Below are positions 1 to 12,000 of a stretch of DNA of 64,000 nt, in pieces. The notes below the pieces were generated by a model. The model saw nothing but the letters and a program-made list of their open reading frames with translations, was not told the origin of the DNA and did not search any database. A program made the translations under genes and the position numbers. Location of the stretch: NCBI RefSeq assembly GCF_001039355.2, contig NW_019774114.1:373797-437796 (forward strand), read 5' to 3'. The DNA comes from Lingula anatina. Its lineage: Eukaryota; Brachiopoda; Lingulata; Lingulida; Lingulidae. Position 1 is the stretch's first letter. Each line of letters starts with the position of its first letter.

Positions 1-169
1 AATTTGCTGTTGTGACTTGTTTTTGTTTCTAGAAATCAGAGGAATATGTGCTCAATGTATTTCCTTTGATTACATAGTAGGTACTAATACATTTCCTTTG
101 ATTACATAGGCTCGAGTCCTACCGGTGGACGATTTGTAAAACAATAATCAGGCAAGGATACCATTTCAT

Positions 170-379
170 TTAAGACAGACAGGCAGACAGACACGGGTAT
201 AGATAAGTCATATTTCCCACTGAAGTGAACGTAGCAAATAGCTTACTGTATCCAAACTGGCCTGCGGTAGTTGTAGCAGTGGTTGTGCTGGAGCCGCACG
301 GTGTGTCCTTCCACTGCTCTGTACAACTTTCTCCCATATATCCTACTTCACAGCTGCACTCCCCCAAGTTGTTACAAAC
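170..379 (-). CDS. ADAM last exon: EGF end and Thr-rich C-terminal tail
   Basis: Joins in phase 0 to exon 4273-4075 and completes an EGF module (CGGVG joined to VCNNLGECSCEVGYMGESC). After it come a Thr-rich stretch and about 30 residues with no hydrophobic anchor, then TAA. The joined EGF cysteine spacing supports splicing straight across the 3.7-kb intron that holds the ligand gene. An alternative is that the true protein splices on, out of the window, before this stop. Confidence 0.65.
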   Translation of the reverse strand, partial: VCNNLGECSCEVGYMGESCTEQWKDTPCGSSTTTATTTAGQFGYSKLFATFTSVGNMTYLYPCLSACLS

Positions 380-3300
380 CTAAAAATAGAGAAAAAAGAC
401 GATAGTTTAACTCTAATCATATCCATAGGTGCCGAATTAACTATGGTTTGCTCTTTAGATTCAGACATTTAAGATCTTTGAACACTTTAATCAGCTGGGA
501 AGGAGATAAGTTATAGGTCCTAGCTCATCATGCAAGAGAAGTAAAATGATGTGTATGGAATTCGAACTTTTAGAATTATAGAACAGAATAACTAATAAAT
601 TTGATTAGAATGTAAAGAAATATTATTCCGCGAATATATACATAAATTAGCGCTTATTTGAACATTGTAGAATTCAATGGAAAAAGGTATTTCTATATGT
701 GTGAATTAAACCATAAGCTACCATTATTTACGGGCATTATAAATGTTAGAAACAAACACGTATAATTCATGACGGCTGCCTTAAACACTATAGAATCATG
801 ATTAAACTTACGTGTAATCCTTCCGAACATGTATTATTATAGCCTGATAAGATTCGGATTTTATAAAAAAAAAAAGTTTAGCACATAGGCCTATTGCTCT
901 GATTCTGTTTCCTTTTTCCTTTTTTCACGCCCCCCCCCCATATTATTTCGTGTTGTGATTGAAGACTTGGTTGTTTTATTCATTATTTAATGTTCTGATA
1001 GTTAATCAAAAGTAATATAATATCTTCCTACATGTAGGGCAGTTCCACATAATTTATGGTGTTACGACCCTTTTAAATGTTCTGAATAATGAATGGCAAT
1101 GGATGTTTTTTATTCGCATGGAAAGTAAATAATTTCATTCACATTGTTTTGTATTAAGAATTCAAATACACATAAGTTTGGTACACTTTTGCCTTATGGA
1201 AATGTCGCGTAAATCATAACAAATACTTTGTGAATTGAATTAAAATATTGCTAATGCTAATGTAGACATTGTGTAACTGCAAGCGAAACGAATAAATAAA
1301 TAAATAAACAAATAAAATAATAAAAATAAATGCAAAGAATATCTATTCTTAAAACAGGATTTTCCGTGTCCCCTTAAAAAGAAAACTTTGGAAATAGCCC
1401 TCGTACAACGGGGATACAGGCAGCAATTTCAATCCAGGTCCTGGCTGTACGACATAAAATTTATATTCCCCTACTGTGTTAGGGAGGGCAGGCTCCTCTT
1501 CAAAGTTCGAATTATGTCCAAGCATATTTTAGAGGGACAATAAATGAAGCAAAAGATTAACAATGCCATCAAAACTGAAGGTAATTGCCCCAACAATGGC
1601 AAATTAGAAAAAAGTAACACGAAAAAACCTGAAGATACCAACCATTTTGGGCAACAGTGTAGTATCAAGCGACATGAATATTTCTAGCGACAAATGAAAC
1701 ACTTAACAACCCAATATGAAATACGGTTACTTAAAGTGACAGCGTATGATAATATTTCATTTTGTTGAAGACTAAATGTCCTTTATGTCACATATAGGCC
1801 TACAATACAAGAAAATACGGGTGTTGACGTAGACGTATCCTGTCAACGAGTATAATACATGTAGTTTATTGAAAAAATTACGAGATTAGTATGCACTTCG
1901 CACGACAAACTGAAATATTTTTGTGTATAGTTTCTTCTTCGTTTTTTCTTTTTATCAGATTCTGTCTTTAGTCAATTTTGTTGAAGTAAATGTGACAAAT
2001 ATATACGCAGCATATCAAATCGGTTAAGAGCATGCTAATATACGGACTTCTTCAACTTCTCTCCGACGTTGCCTAGTGCTGCCTAGTACAAGTGAATAAA
2101 TAATAACATTTTAAACAAATTTAAAGGTCACTTGAACCCGGCGAGTAAACAGCGACCATGCTGAAGATAAGCAGTTTCATTATCTTAATTGTTCTCCTCG
2201 TCACAGATATTGCATGTAAAGAAAAACGAGAGATTGCCCCCTTGGGCGAGTGTAGACGCAGTAACTACATAAGGATATGCGACAGATGCACGTGTGGATA
2301 CCCCACACTAAACAGCATCTTGAAGCTTCTACCCGGCTTCCTCGTTTCACCGAAATCACTGGACTCGAAGTCTACTGGCATTCCAATATCTGCCGTTCCC
2401 CCCTCTGAATATGCTGAAAGTCTTGAAGCGGCAAGAACAAGGAAAAAACGCCAGGCACAGACTGATAACAACAGATGCTGTGAGGGGTAGGTTTTTATTT
2501 CATTCTTAATGTTCATATTCACCACTGTATCCAGCATTGTAATCTTAATATTACCTGCAGGTAGGGAAATGATATTTATTCCGTTATTTTCTTTGCCAGT
2601 TATTCCTACTACTACTGCCCTATGATCACTGTAACAATTGACGGCCAGCAGTGGGAATCGGTTCAGGATGGTGATTGCACCAACCCAACACCCCAGGGAC
2701 TATTTCAATTCATACCCGTGAAAGTATGTGTAATAAGGTGAGTTAAGAAAAGTGTATAATATCTCTATGGTGAGTGATAAGTACTTTTCGACCAGTTTGT
2801 TAAGGTAATATAAAATAAATAATACAATAATAATAATAATCTTAATAATTACAACTATTCATGCATCGCAACAGAAAGCGATTGGATTCACTGAGAGCAG
2901 TAAAATGGAAATATAATAAACATTTGTAGATGACGTTATACGATAGTTAAATAGAAGTTATAAATAAAAGATAATTGTGGTTATGTGAGACACATTTTGG
3001 CATATCAAGAACATTATAAGAATAAGTTCAAGTTGAGTGGTTCTATGATCTCCAAAAGTTTCCAAGGTCCAAGGAACTTGTTTTAGAATAACATTGTATT
3101 CTCGACGTTGGCTCAATGTACTTTGGCACATTAGCATTTGGAATAAGGGTCTCTTTTAATATGACGTTATTCTATATTCAGCGGTTCTGACTGCAATCAG
3201 TTACAAGGCAAATGCTGGGAGGAGTATCGTAATTTCCCCGTACTGGTGGAAAGAGTGGACTGTCCAGGAGAATTCAGATTCCATCAGCTCTCCATGCCTG

Positions 3301-4670
3301 TTGCGTGTCTCTGCCTTAACGTCTAATAACGCAAAAGTAATAGTGACTCATTCACCGGGAACACTTCCGCATAGCGGTCTACTACACAAATCATTTTACA
3401 TTTTATGACACTTTGGTCCACCATCATTCATTATTATAATGAAAAATGATAATGTGGATAATGGATATTCAGGTCGAGTGTGTTATGCATACCATTTTAC
3501 TGTAAGTAGATGATTCACAACTGCAGCAATGTCAGTTTTAAAAACATCAGAGTGATTCCAAATTAAGCAGTGCTTCAACGTAACCTTTTGGTTGTTAAAA
3601 AGTTGTGTAGGGGCCTACATTTTCAAGCCCTATACTGATTAGATCAAATTTACAGTATTTATAGATATGTATGCGAGCGTGCAAGCGTGTGAGCTTGAAA
3701 GTACATTTGACTAGATAGATATAAAATGTCTTTACCTTAGCGAACTAGATTCTTACATATTTTTTTTTTATTTTTCAAAAGGAAATATTTAATATTGTTG
3801 TGAAGTGAGTACATTTTAATGGCAATACAAATGGAGGGTCGTGATCCCTCATTTACGTATTTTTTATTTGTTTTAATTATTTTTATGTTACTTTCAGGTT
3901 CAACTTAAGTTAAAGGTCAATAAACAGTGTTTGTAAACCAATATTTGTTATACTTTATTTGTGTACTTATTTATTTATTATTTATTATTAGGCCTATGTG
4001 GTACTTGTTTGCATATTTGCTATACTTTATTTACTTTGGTAGATCTACATGTACGTACTGTATATGGCACTTACCCCCACACCCCCACACTCTTGCCCAT
4101 CCGCCTTTGGACATCCGGTTCGTTGCTGTATGTTTTTCAAGGATACACACTTATGTTGAATGCATATCCCATCAGACCAGGTCACCCCGTTGTCCAATGT
4201 AAAGTTACACGGGGATCCGTCGTCCACCAAGCCAGGATCACGAACACCAGCATCCACTTTAAATGTAACCGAGCTGAAATATGAACACTGCACAATTTAA
4301 AGGGAAGTTTTCCTTAATTTTAAAAACATCCGATTGATTAAATATTGGTTAATTAATGTTGTGTTTTCCGAACTGAAATAAGAGTTGATGTCACTTATAA
4401 CACCTATGATAATCTTATTCAATGTACCGGTACAGAAATAAATTGAATTACCTGCAACTGGACCCAACTGCAGTTTTGTCGGCTGATTTTGATACAACAC
4501 CAAATCTTGGTTTAGGTCCTGTATTTTGACAGTGGAGGGTACCACAGCTGACGTCACTGAAATAAAAACATTACCGTCTCTGAACGAAAAGTAGTCCTAT
4601 ATAAAATATTAACATTCTATAAAGAAATCAGCGATGTCCCCGATCTTGCATTTCAAATAATTTGCCCCTG

Positions 4671-4702
<32 letters not shown>

Positions 4703-7700
4703 CAACTTTGGTACGCGTGGTAAAAAATGCCCCGATGGTCCTATATGATTAATTACTATTATTTCCATTCTGTTCAAACAATAAAAATTGCACACCTTGT
4801 GTTACACTTGACATAAGTATTTCCTTCACTGCCACAATTGCCAAGTTCAGTTCCACCCTTGTTTAAAATATGATAACATTCATGTTCCGAATTTTGAGCT
4901 CCTGCAAATAAATAAGAGAAATGTCACTGAACGCCGTGCGTCTTTGGAATTTACCCATTTATTTCAGGCTCGTAGCCAGGGGGTGGGGGGGGGGGGAGGA
5001 GGGGGTTTCGGGGGGTTCGAAAGAACCGCCCCTTTTGTCAGGAAAAGGTCCAATTTTATCTAGATACACATAAGTTTTATTGTAAAAGATCCACTTTTTT
5101 CAGAAAAAGAACCCCCCTTTTGAATTTGCTGGCTACGGGCCTGCATTCCATAACCATTACCTTTGGGTTAAATGTATTTATAGCTTCTACATGTAGCTAT
5201 AGTCTTTTAAGATTCGCTTTCAGAATATTCAAAACTGCAGTAACAGGCATTTATCTACAATACTGAATTTACCTTGGCCCCAGATTGTTTTACACTGTTC
5301 GAGTTTAGATCGGCACTTTCCGCGGAAACAGTAGCCGGACGAGTCGGTGTTTGTACAGGTGTGTAGGTCTTGTTTATACAAATCTGCTGGACACTTAAGT
5401 CAAAAGAGACAGTTTATTTAAAAAAATATAAATATAATTATAAAAATTTTAAAAAGTGTTGATATGCGTAAACTATATACTGAACAGCTTTCTAACAATA
5501 CTTCCTTGCTACAATAACCACGCAATTCTCGGGAAGACGCCAAATCACGACTGCTGATACGTCTTTTATTTGTCTTTAAGAATTAAACATGTAATATCAA
5601 ACTTGATTTTCACAGCCTATAATATTTTCAAGTGTCTTGCTTTTTTTAGTGTTAATGTACTGCAATGTAGCCTACCTCGGCAGAACAGCCGTCACATCTA
5701 TCTTCTATATCACAGTCATTTTGTGCTTTGCGGCACACCGTCTGGGCTTGCCTGACCTAGAACAACAGTAAACTTGTTTTTTAATTCTACTGCATTGTAT
5801 TACTACTACTTATACTACTACTATCATGATAATAACATCACTATAATTTGATTCTGATATATATATATTCCACAGCACTGAAATATTTTTGTCAGCAGAT
5901 TGGTATTTCGTCTTGTGTACGAAACTTTAGTATTAGTTAATGATAGCTAGATTAATACTAATCCTGATAACGACAGAATATCTTATCAGTCCTAACATTA
6001 TGATACGATTCTCAGACGGTTTCATTCGAGATTGCGTTAGGTGTTCCTTTTGTAAATCAACAGCAATTTACCTTACAGTTGAGACAACAATCTCCAGTGG
6101 CACATTCTGCCTCTGGCTTGAGTGTGCAGCCGAAGTTACAGCATTCATCATTTTCACATTCCTGCAGGGAAATACATTGCTTGTGCTTTTATTACAAATT
6201 AGTGAGAAGAGAGTCATACGACCCTCTTTTTAGACTTAGAAGTATTCTATTGAAATGAGCTTTTGCATACGCAGGCGTTCACAGTTTCGTCGTTAAAGTT
6301 AAAAAAATCAGTATTAATTCTTGTTTGAATAGTAGGCCTACTATTGTAACCTCTTTGATAGTTAAGATATTTGATTGCATTTTAAGATAAAACAACGACC
6401 ACACCTCTTTCGTCCCACAGTCACATAACTCCCCGTCCTCATGTATGCCATTCCCGCACACAGGGCCATCATAAACCTGGAAGATACATTGTAGATCTAA
6501 TCCATTTTATTATAATATCAAAGACATTCGGACAAAAATAAAACTTAATGAAACTCGTATAAACTTGATTGATAATACTGAAGGAAATATAATACTTTTT
6601 ATTATGATATTCACCAGCCTAGGCTTATCTTTAAGACATTCTCCCCGTCCTTCCGCCATCAGTGATGCAAAAACCTGCTTGCTGCAACTGCTGAATTTAG
6701 TTGGACCGTACCTAATGGGAGAAAAGCGAAAAGTTCAAACACAAGCGATCAGAATATAGACAAGCAAGATATACTTAAATACTTAAATGTCTGCATATAA
6801 AAATACAAGGATAAATCGACGCCACGTGTCTTACTATTAAACAAAAATGAAGCAGTCGGTGGTATTTGAAGATTGTAATGACGATTATAAATAATATTAT
6901 GACGATTATAAATAACGAAGAAGTTGCAAGGCTATGTTTACGATGATTAGACGATTTCGTAATAGACCTAAGGTGCAGAATTGGAAAGTCTTTAACTTTC
7001 TTTTTCTCTTCTTTTTTATTTTTTGTCTGTTGTTTTATATCTCCGCACAAATCTTACGTGGTATCAGCGGCCATGACACATCGGTCTATCCCGTCTTCAC
7101 ACGTGCAGTTCTTTAGGTCGTGTACAAACCCTAGCGTGTGACCCATCTCGTGAGCGACAATGGACGCTGTTCTATTCAGCCCTTCTCTGTACTGGTTTAC
7201 CCCGGCAGTCGTTCCCTCACATATCCCTCCCACAGACGCATATCCAGTCAGAGTCCCGTGGAGGTCTTTGCCGCTGGAGTCGAACAATTATTTTTGTAAG
7301 ATCATCAGCTTTTATCTTGGATAATTAAAATTTGAGAATTCAATTTTATCATTAAATTCCTTCTACAATTTTTTCTGGGGGGTGGGAGGAGTGCAAAATT
7401 ATCTGGTTAAAATTACAGCCTCCTTCTTTAATATCAAGAATGTAACCAATTAAGTATTGCGGTATCAGTAACGATAGGACCTACAACTACATTTAGCTCC
7501 AATCGTCCTACATGCATGTTTTTTTTTCACTGAAATTTTCACATTCACTTTCCGCTAAGGAAGCTATTATAGTACGTGTAAAATAAATGTATTTTAAGAC
7601 TCGTGGGACTAACAACATCACACGATCGATGTTAATTATGGAAATATATTGGTTTTAAAGAATTTCAACACTTCACTCGCTTATTACCACTTTCAATTTA

Positions 7701-10039
7701 CCGATATTAACGCACACAGCGTCTTACCCACCTTGATGTAGATTACACGTAATAAACATTTATAATATGAGCTTGTGGTTATCAACCTACGTGACAAGCA
7801 TAGCGGTATCATGGCGAACTCCCCCTGTCAAATTTGCTTTTCTGTAATTGATAAAGTTTTGCAGTAATGTAGTCGGATCGGTATCGACATCAATCTCATC
7901 GCCCTCAGACCATACTTCTTGTCCAACAAGTGCAACGCCAACACCCAGTGATTGGTAAATCTGGATGATTAGAAACAAATAATTAATGTTTTGCCTGTAA
8001 ATTAACGTAGAAGGTACAAAATGTTGAGATGGGGTCCAAATATGATAAGTTGACACTAACAGTGATAGGTTATCTTGTGGTATTCCATACGAGCAAGTTA
8101 ACACGAGAGGTCAGTGTCAAGCCTAGTCTTATAAACAAACCCAGTGATCATTTAGGATTTGTACGTCAGCCCAAGAAGAAAAATTATTATCTTTTTACAA
8201 GTTGATTAAGTTTACGTATCTAATAGCATCATTATCTTGAAACAAGTGTTAAAGGAATGATACCTGGTCTATCTTAGTGGAGAGATCCTGACCAAACTGT
8301 ATGGCATTTTTCAAGTCTCCTTTAGCAATATCTGTAAACTAATGTCAAACTGGAAACGTATATTGTATGTCGCATAATCAAAATATATACCAGATAGGTT
8401 ATCCGATAAGGTTTTGTAAATTTTATCCAATAAAAGTTTTAAAACTCGTTAAATAAAAGCCCACAAATCTATTTCTAGTTCTCTGAAATGAAATGTCTAC
8501 TGGGTACTTACGTATGTATAATCAAGGATCAGGAAAAGTTCGATAAGATTTTCTTCGGCGCTTCTCTTTTTTCGACTGAATATCTACAAAAGCATTTTAA
8601 CAATATGATTTACTTCAATAAGTTCTCACCGCAACCTTAGGATTTGTATTGCGGCTGTTCCTCCATGAAAATGAATGTTATTTCATAATAGATAGACTGA
8701 CAAGACCACATACCTAAATGTACACATGTAATAGAAACTAGTCGGCAAATTTGATAAAAAAGGAAAAATTAAACAAACAAAAAAGTTTCAAACTTGAACA
8801 CATTTTGCAATAAAAATCTATGTTACTCGTTATAGTTATTAACAAACAAAAACACAATAAACACAATAATATCCCTTTGTAAAAGAAAAAATTGCCAGTT
8901 ACGTGGCAAATGGAAATACGCAAAGTAGCATAAAAACTTCGATGCCTTTTGTCAAAATAACCAGATTTTGCTTATTTTTAAATTAATGTGCATTTTATTG
9001 AACAGAACCACTCAATTTATTAAAAGTGAACAAAAAAAAAAAAAAATTTATTATTTTATTATTTTATTAAAATTTATTAAATTTTAAGACCAGAACAACA
9101 GCTACCTGTATGTCGCCGCTGATAACAAGAGCAACTGTCAAATGCGAGGTAATCCAAATTTGTTTGAATACCCGACAAAACAATGTGTGTGTATGAAGAT
9201 TTTTAAAAAAACGATTATTGTATAAAAAAACCTTTGAAACAGAACTGAGATATGAGCTTACTGACAGGGAGACAACATGTGTAAAACAAAGCGCGGTGCC
9301 ATGATGGCGTACATATGATTACATTTTATACAACATGCACAATTTGATAAACGAAGCAGCTGTGATATTAGCTCTCTGATAATCAAACTACGTCGACGTG
9401 CACAAATAATCTCAGCCGTGATACGAACAATTACCTAATGGATATCAAGCTAAATTAACTAACTTTTGGGTGAACTGAACTTAAAAATGGAATGCTCAAA
9501 GGGGAATCGACTACACTGAACTATTTCACTCCATACTGACATAATGTTAATATTTGGTCATCTGAATAATATCTATGACCACCCAATCGCACTGTGCTAT
9601 GGGCAAAAGATTATTAATAATAACTTACTTCTTGGTCACTTGCTTTAATCACTTGTCTTTTGAAAGAGTCCTTTCCGTCACCATCAAAGGCCGTTCCTTG
9701 ATATTTTCCTTATAATAAAAAATAATCATATATAAAGTTTTTTTTATAACTTTCACAAAATCCAAAGGCACACAGCGTTCAATGTTATTACTAAAGGAAA
9801 GTTATTTGAACAAGCAAAACAATCTGCATATAAATAAAAATCATAACATGAACGATTTTTAAGCAGTCTATCCATTTTTCTGAACCTCAAAATGCGCGCT
9901 CCACTTATAAATTAATTAACAGCACTTAAAAGTAAAGATAGCACATCGAAACGTTAAGAATCATACCTTGAGTAGCCAACGCTATATCAAGAACAACGAA
10001 AACGACAACAAGAAGGCAGGAACAGCCAACAAGACGCAT
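170..10039 (-). CDS. Secreted ADAM-type metalloprotease-disintegrin (16 exons placed)
   Basis: Minus-strand gene built by joining GT-AG exons at 10039-9967, 9708-9629, 9134-9106, 8583-8512, 8338-8264, 7960-7791, 7273-7058, 6711-6615, 6476-6405, 6161-6072, 5756-5676, 5393-5273, 4901-4796, 4556-4452, 4273-4075 and 379-170. Exons 4 to 16 sum to 1614 nt and stay in frame to the stop. Seen in order: hydrophobic signal peptide, short pro-region, furin-type site RKKR, reprolysin catalytic domain with HEMGHTLGFVHD and Met-turn CVMA, disintegrin start VCGNGIHEDGELCDCG, ADAM cysteine-rich region (CYHILNKGG, GNCG) and an EGF module. The known family role is Zn-dependent shedding or matrix proteolysis plus integrin contact. 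No transmembrane segment follows the EGF, so a secreted enzyme is inferred. Exon 3 (29 nt) does not fit phase with exon 2 and the pro-region is very short (ADAM prodomains usually approach 200 residues), so at least one upstream exon is probably missed. The stop at 170-172 could also be read-through beyond a splice site. Confidence 0.85.
380..2157. other. ADAM last intron, part 1 (upstream of nested ligand gene)
   Basis: AT-rich intron sequence with low-complexity patches (AAATAAATAAATAAACAAATAAAATAATAAAAATAA-like tract near 1290-1330). It must contain the promoter of the nested plus-strand ligand gene. I see no clear TATA box or other coding exon. Confidence 0.5.
2158..3326 (+). CDS. Secreted Spätzle/Trunk-like cystine-knot ligand, nested in ADAM intron
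   Basis: Three exons, 2158-2486, 2600-2737 and 3182-3326, total 612 nt: a 203-residue precursor in perfect frame with GT-AG splices. Seen: signal peptide (about residues 1-20), a Cys-containing pro-region, a furin site RTRKKR ending at residue 98, then a 105-residue mature part with 10 Cys (107, 108, 116, 136, 153, 160, 167, 183, 198, 200). The mature part has the Spätzle-type order: G-x-x-W near residue 128, VKVC, S-D-C, then KC-W-E-E-Y, an L-V core, and terminal PVACLC (C-x-C). Spätzle and Trunk/PTTH proteins are NGF-fold ligands of Toll or Torso receptors. IL-17 also ends in C-x-C and is the main alternative. Family assignment is from memory of the pattern, not a search. It lies wholly inside the last ADAM intron, antisense to the host. 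Confidence 0.65.
3327..4074. other. 3' flank of nested ligand gene within ADAM intron
   Basis: No coding signal recognised. An AATAAA-type signal in 'gtcaataaacag' (about 3916-3922) could end the ligand transcript. The segment stops at the donor of the ADAM exon ending at 4075. Confidence 0.4.
4675..4702 (+). repeat. Poly-A tract
   Basis: Uninterrupted A run of about 27 nt in an ADAM intron, between the exons at 4796-4901 and 4452-4556. Confidence 0.9.
4965..5143. mobile_element. Foldback MITE with CAGGCTCGTAGCCAG-type termini
   Basis: The left end CAGGCTCGTAGCCAGG is mirrored by the right end, whose reverse complement reads CAGGCCCGTAGCCAGC. The interior has a G run (about 4981-4999) mirrored by a C run and matching TTTTGTCAGG/TTTTTTCAG segments. 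Non-coding, about 180 bp, inside an ADAM intron. Elements with 'cgtagccaggggg' ends are common in marine invertebrate genomes (established knowledge, from memory). Confidence 0.75.
7058..7273 (-). CDS. ADAM catalytic zinc-site exon
   Basis: Encodes the active centre HEMGHTLGFVHD, matching the metzincin pattern HExxHxxGxxHD (three zinc-binding His and the catalytic Glu all present), and the downstream CVMA Met-turn. Flanked by acceptor ...CCAG and donor GTAAGA, with phase 2 at both ends. All catalytic residues being intact argues for an active protease. Confidence 0.9.
9967..10039 (-). CDS. ADAM exon 1: start codon and signal peptide
   Basis: The minus-strand ATG at 10039 opens a Leu/Val/Cys-rich stretch (MRLVGCSCLLVVVFVVLDIA) typical of a secretory signal, followed by a donor GTATGA. 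It joins in phase to exon 9708-9629. This is the most upstream ATG found before the 8583-8512 furin exon, and it lies about 1.4 kb from it. Confidence 0.7.
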
Positions 10040-11100
10040 TGTGAGTACCGATACACTATCTATTTAGAAAAGTACTGCAGCAACCCAAAGGCATCTCTAC
10101 CGTTGTCCTAATCTGACCAGATTGCACGTGTAAGCAGCCCCTGCTTTAATACAATCCGAGGTGATAATTGATCACCCTTTATCGATTTTAACCGACCTCC
10201 TGTCAATTTTGAAATATTAGAATTTTGTTAATATTGGAAACCAGAAGTATACGTGCCGTGTTGACACTGCGTATCTCAACACCGGTGTCAACACATCCCC
10301 GGCAAGTTGCAACGCCGCCTAGAGATATCCATAGCAGGTATTGTTTTGGGATTCAAATAAATTGAATAATACAACTAACGGTAATGAAGTTAATAAATAA
10401 CAACTGAAAAGAGCGCTCTGGATATTCTGATTGTGTTGTCCTACCTATATACCTACGCGTAAAGTGGAGTAGGAAGTAAAACTGGCTGGTAATTTTAAGC
10501 TGGAAGTGAGGGCAAAGAAGTTTTTTTCAAGTTTTGTGATCAGTCAAATAATTTACCCGCTACTGGGGAATAGATTGCAAGCATATGTGTGGGGGTATAA
10601 TTTCTGTTGAATGAATGTATGACAGAGCGACTTAACGCTAAAAATAGGGACCATTCCCACAGATATTTGGATCGATCTATCTCCCTGGGGAGTCTCACTA
10701 AATTGTTGTCGACGTAACCGGTTTAAATGTCTGTCACGCCTAGTAAAGCTGTAAGGAGGCAATTATCTTTACCCCCCCCCCCCCCCAGTTGATTCGGTAG
10801 GCGTGATCTGTCTTAAATTTGTCATTGATTGTCAATTAGTGGTCTTGAAAATGGTGAGTTTTCCAAACTAGAATTGCATAAAATTGCAAATCAATTGTCA
10901 TTCTCCCTTGCTTGTGACTTCAGTTCAGATAAGAGGATGTCGTCATTGCCATGGCATTAATGCATACCGGGGTCTAGTAGGTCAAGTTTGATGTAGTGTT
11001 GAATGTTTGTCAACTTGACAATAAATCATCTAAAAAAACCTATAACAATAGTGAAAAAAGGACGAATCATTCCAAAGTTATCGTGTTTCATTAAGGCTTA
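10040..11100. other. Intergenic: ADAM 5' flank
   Basis: No ORF or RNA gene supported. Holds the presumed ADAM promoter side, a partial CATTCCC-family element (10651-10775) and a C run near 10770-10787. Confidence 0.5.
10651..10775. mobile_element. Solo half of a CATTCCC-family foldback element
   Basis: Begins CCATTCCCACAGAT, then GGATCGATCTATC, TGGGGAGTCTCACT and TAAAGCTGTAAGGAGG. The same ordered blocks occur in the reverse complement of the right arm of the element at 57892-58098. Only one arm is evident here, so this is a truncated copy. Confidence 0.65.
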
Positions 11101-11105
11101 GGGAG

Positions 11106-11374
11106 CATTCGGATAGACCCATCGTACTGTAGTACCTGGACCAGTCCAACTTTGACTCTAAATGTAATCAGTGGAATTAGCTTTAAAGACTGTCACGTCT
11201 CCTCGAGCAGGTAGGGGTATTTATCTTTTTAACACTATCAACGTTTTTTACCCCAAGCTGCTTCAGGATGCGTGTCACACATTTGAGCTGATTCCACTGA
11301 TTGCACTTAGAAAGAATGCCCCGCACAGTTGGACCGACCAAGCTACATTGTACTACGTTAGGTCTATCTGAATG
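11106..11374. mobile_element. Foldback MITE (GCATTCGGATAGACC termini)
   Basis: The left end GCATTCGGATAGACC is mirrored by the right end (reverse complement GCATTCAGATAGACC). The inner GTAGTACCTGGACCAGTCCAAC is mirrored by an imperfect arm. It is preceded by TTAGGGAG, like the element near 60251. No coding capacity. Confidence 0.7.
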
Positions 11375-11851
11375 CAGTCTACTATCTGGTTTAAAAGGCG
11401 CTTTAAGAGCACTTGAACAGCGATATAAATAATTGAAAGTCATTTATTTTCTTTTTAAATCCGCTATTGACAATAGGCCTACTACATAATAAAACATAAT
11501 CAATAAAAATCAATACTACATAGTAAAAGATATTTGCAAAATGTCTTTAACTTAGAATGTTAGTTGAGTTAAATTGATCTGATGACCATTGTTAAGATTA
11601 ATTCATAATGGACTGTGTCTAAAGGACGAGAGATATTTGCACCCCCGATATAAATTAATTGAAGCGTTTGGTCACCGCAAAATGGTCTTGGGTAGTGGTA
11701 TTTCCCCGCCCAATTACGTCAATTTGAGTGAACATGTTATACTATGAGTACAAAACCTTTTTTCAGCTGGAGGTAATGCATGACATGGAGAAAGAATGTG
11801 TTGCAAGAGGGAGAGAGGGATGATAACGTAAAAAGTTCATTTTTTTAAAAT

Positions 11852-11973
11852 GCTAACCTCCATTAGGAGGTCTTGAAAAATTAGTCTATAGACTCATTGT
11901 ATTGTTCCTCTCCACGGAAATCTTTAGTAAAAGACGAAAGATTTATTCGTGGATGAAGAGAAACCAGAGTGAA
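11852..11973 (-). ncRNA. U5: U5 spliceosomal snRNA, copy 1 (loop I variant)
   Basis: Read on the minus strand: ACTCTGGTTTCTCTTC 5' stem, then CTTTCG-TCTTTTACTAAAG, then the conserved GATTTCCGTGGAGAGGAACA, an Sm site AATTTTTC, and a 3' hairpin ACCTCC-TAAT-GGAGGT. These are U5 hallmarks, and the length of about 122 nt fits. U5 contacts exon ends at the spliceosome through loop I (GCCUUUUAC). Here loop I reads GUCUUUUAC, one change in the normally invariant loop, while the stems are intact. It may be a variant gene or an early pseudogene. End positions are estimated from the human U5 layout. Confidence 0.9.
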
Positions 11974-11992
11974 GACCTCACTGCCCTTATCG

Positions 11993-12000
11993 GTTATATA
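11993..12000 (-). promoter_or_regulatory. TATA-like element upstream of U5 copy 1
   Basis: TATATAAC on the minus strand lies about 20-27 nt before the inferred U5 start and is conserved in both units. Position suits a core promoter box. Whether this lineage uses a TATA box for U5 is not known to me. Confidence 0.4.

Noticed and set aside
2265-2537. Minus-strand frame over the ligand gene's first exon
   Set aside because: Shadow of the plus-strand exon, which has signal peptide, furin site and consistent splicing.
3927-4284. Plus-strand frames overlapping an ADAM exon
   Set aside because: Shadows of the minus-strand exon 4273-4075, which encodes conserved Cys-rich/EGF sequence in phase with its neighbours.
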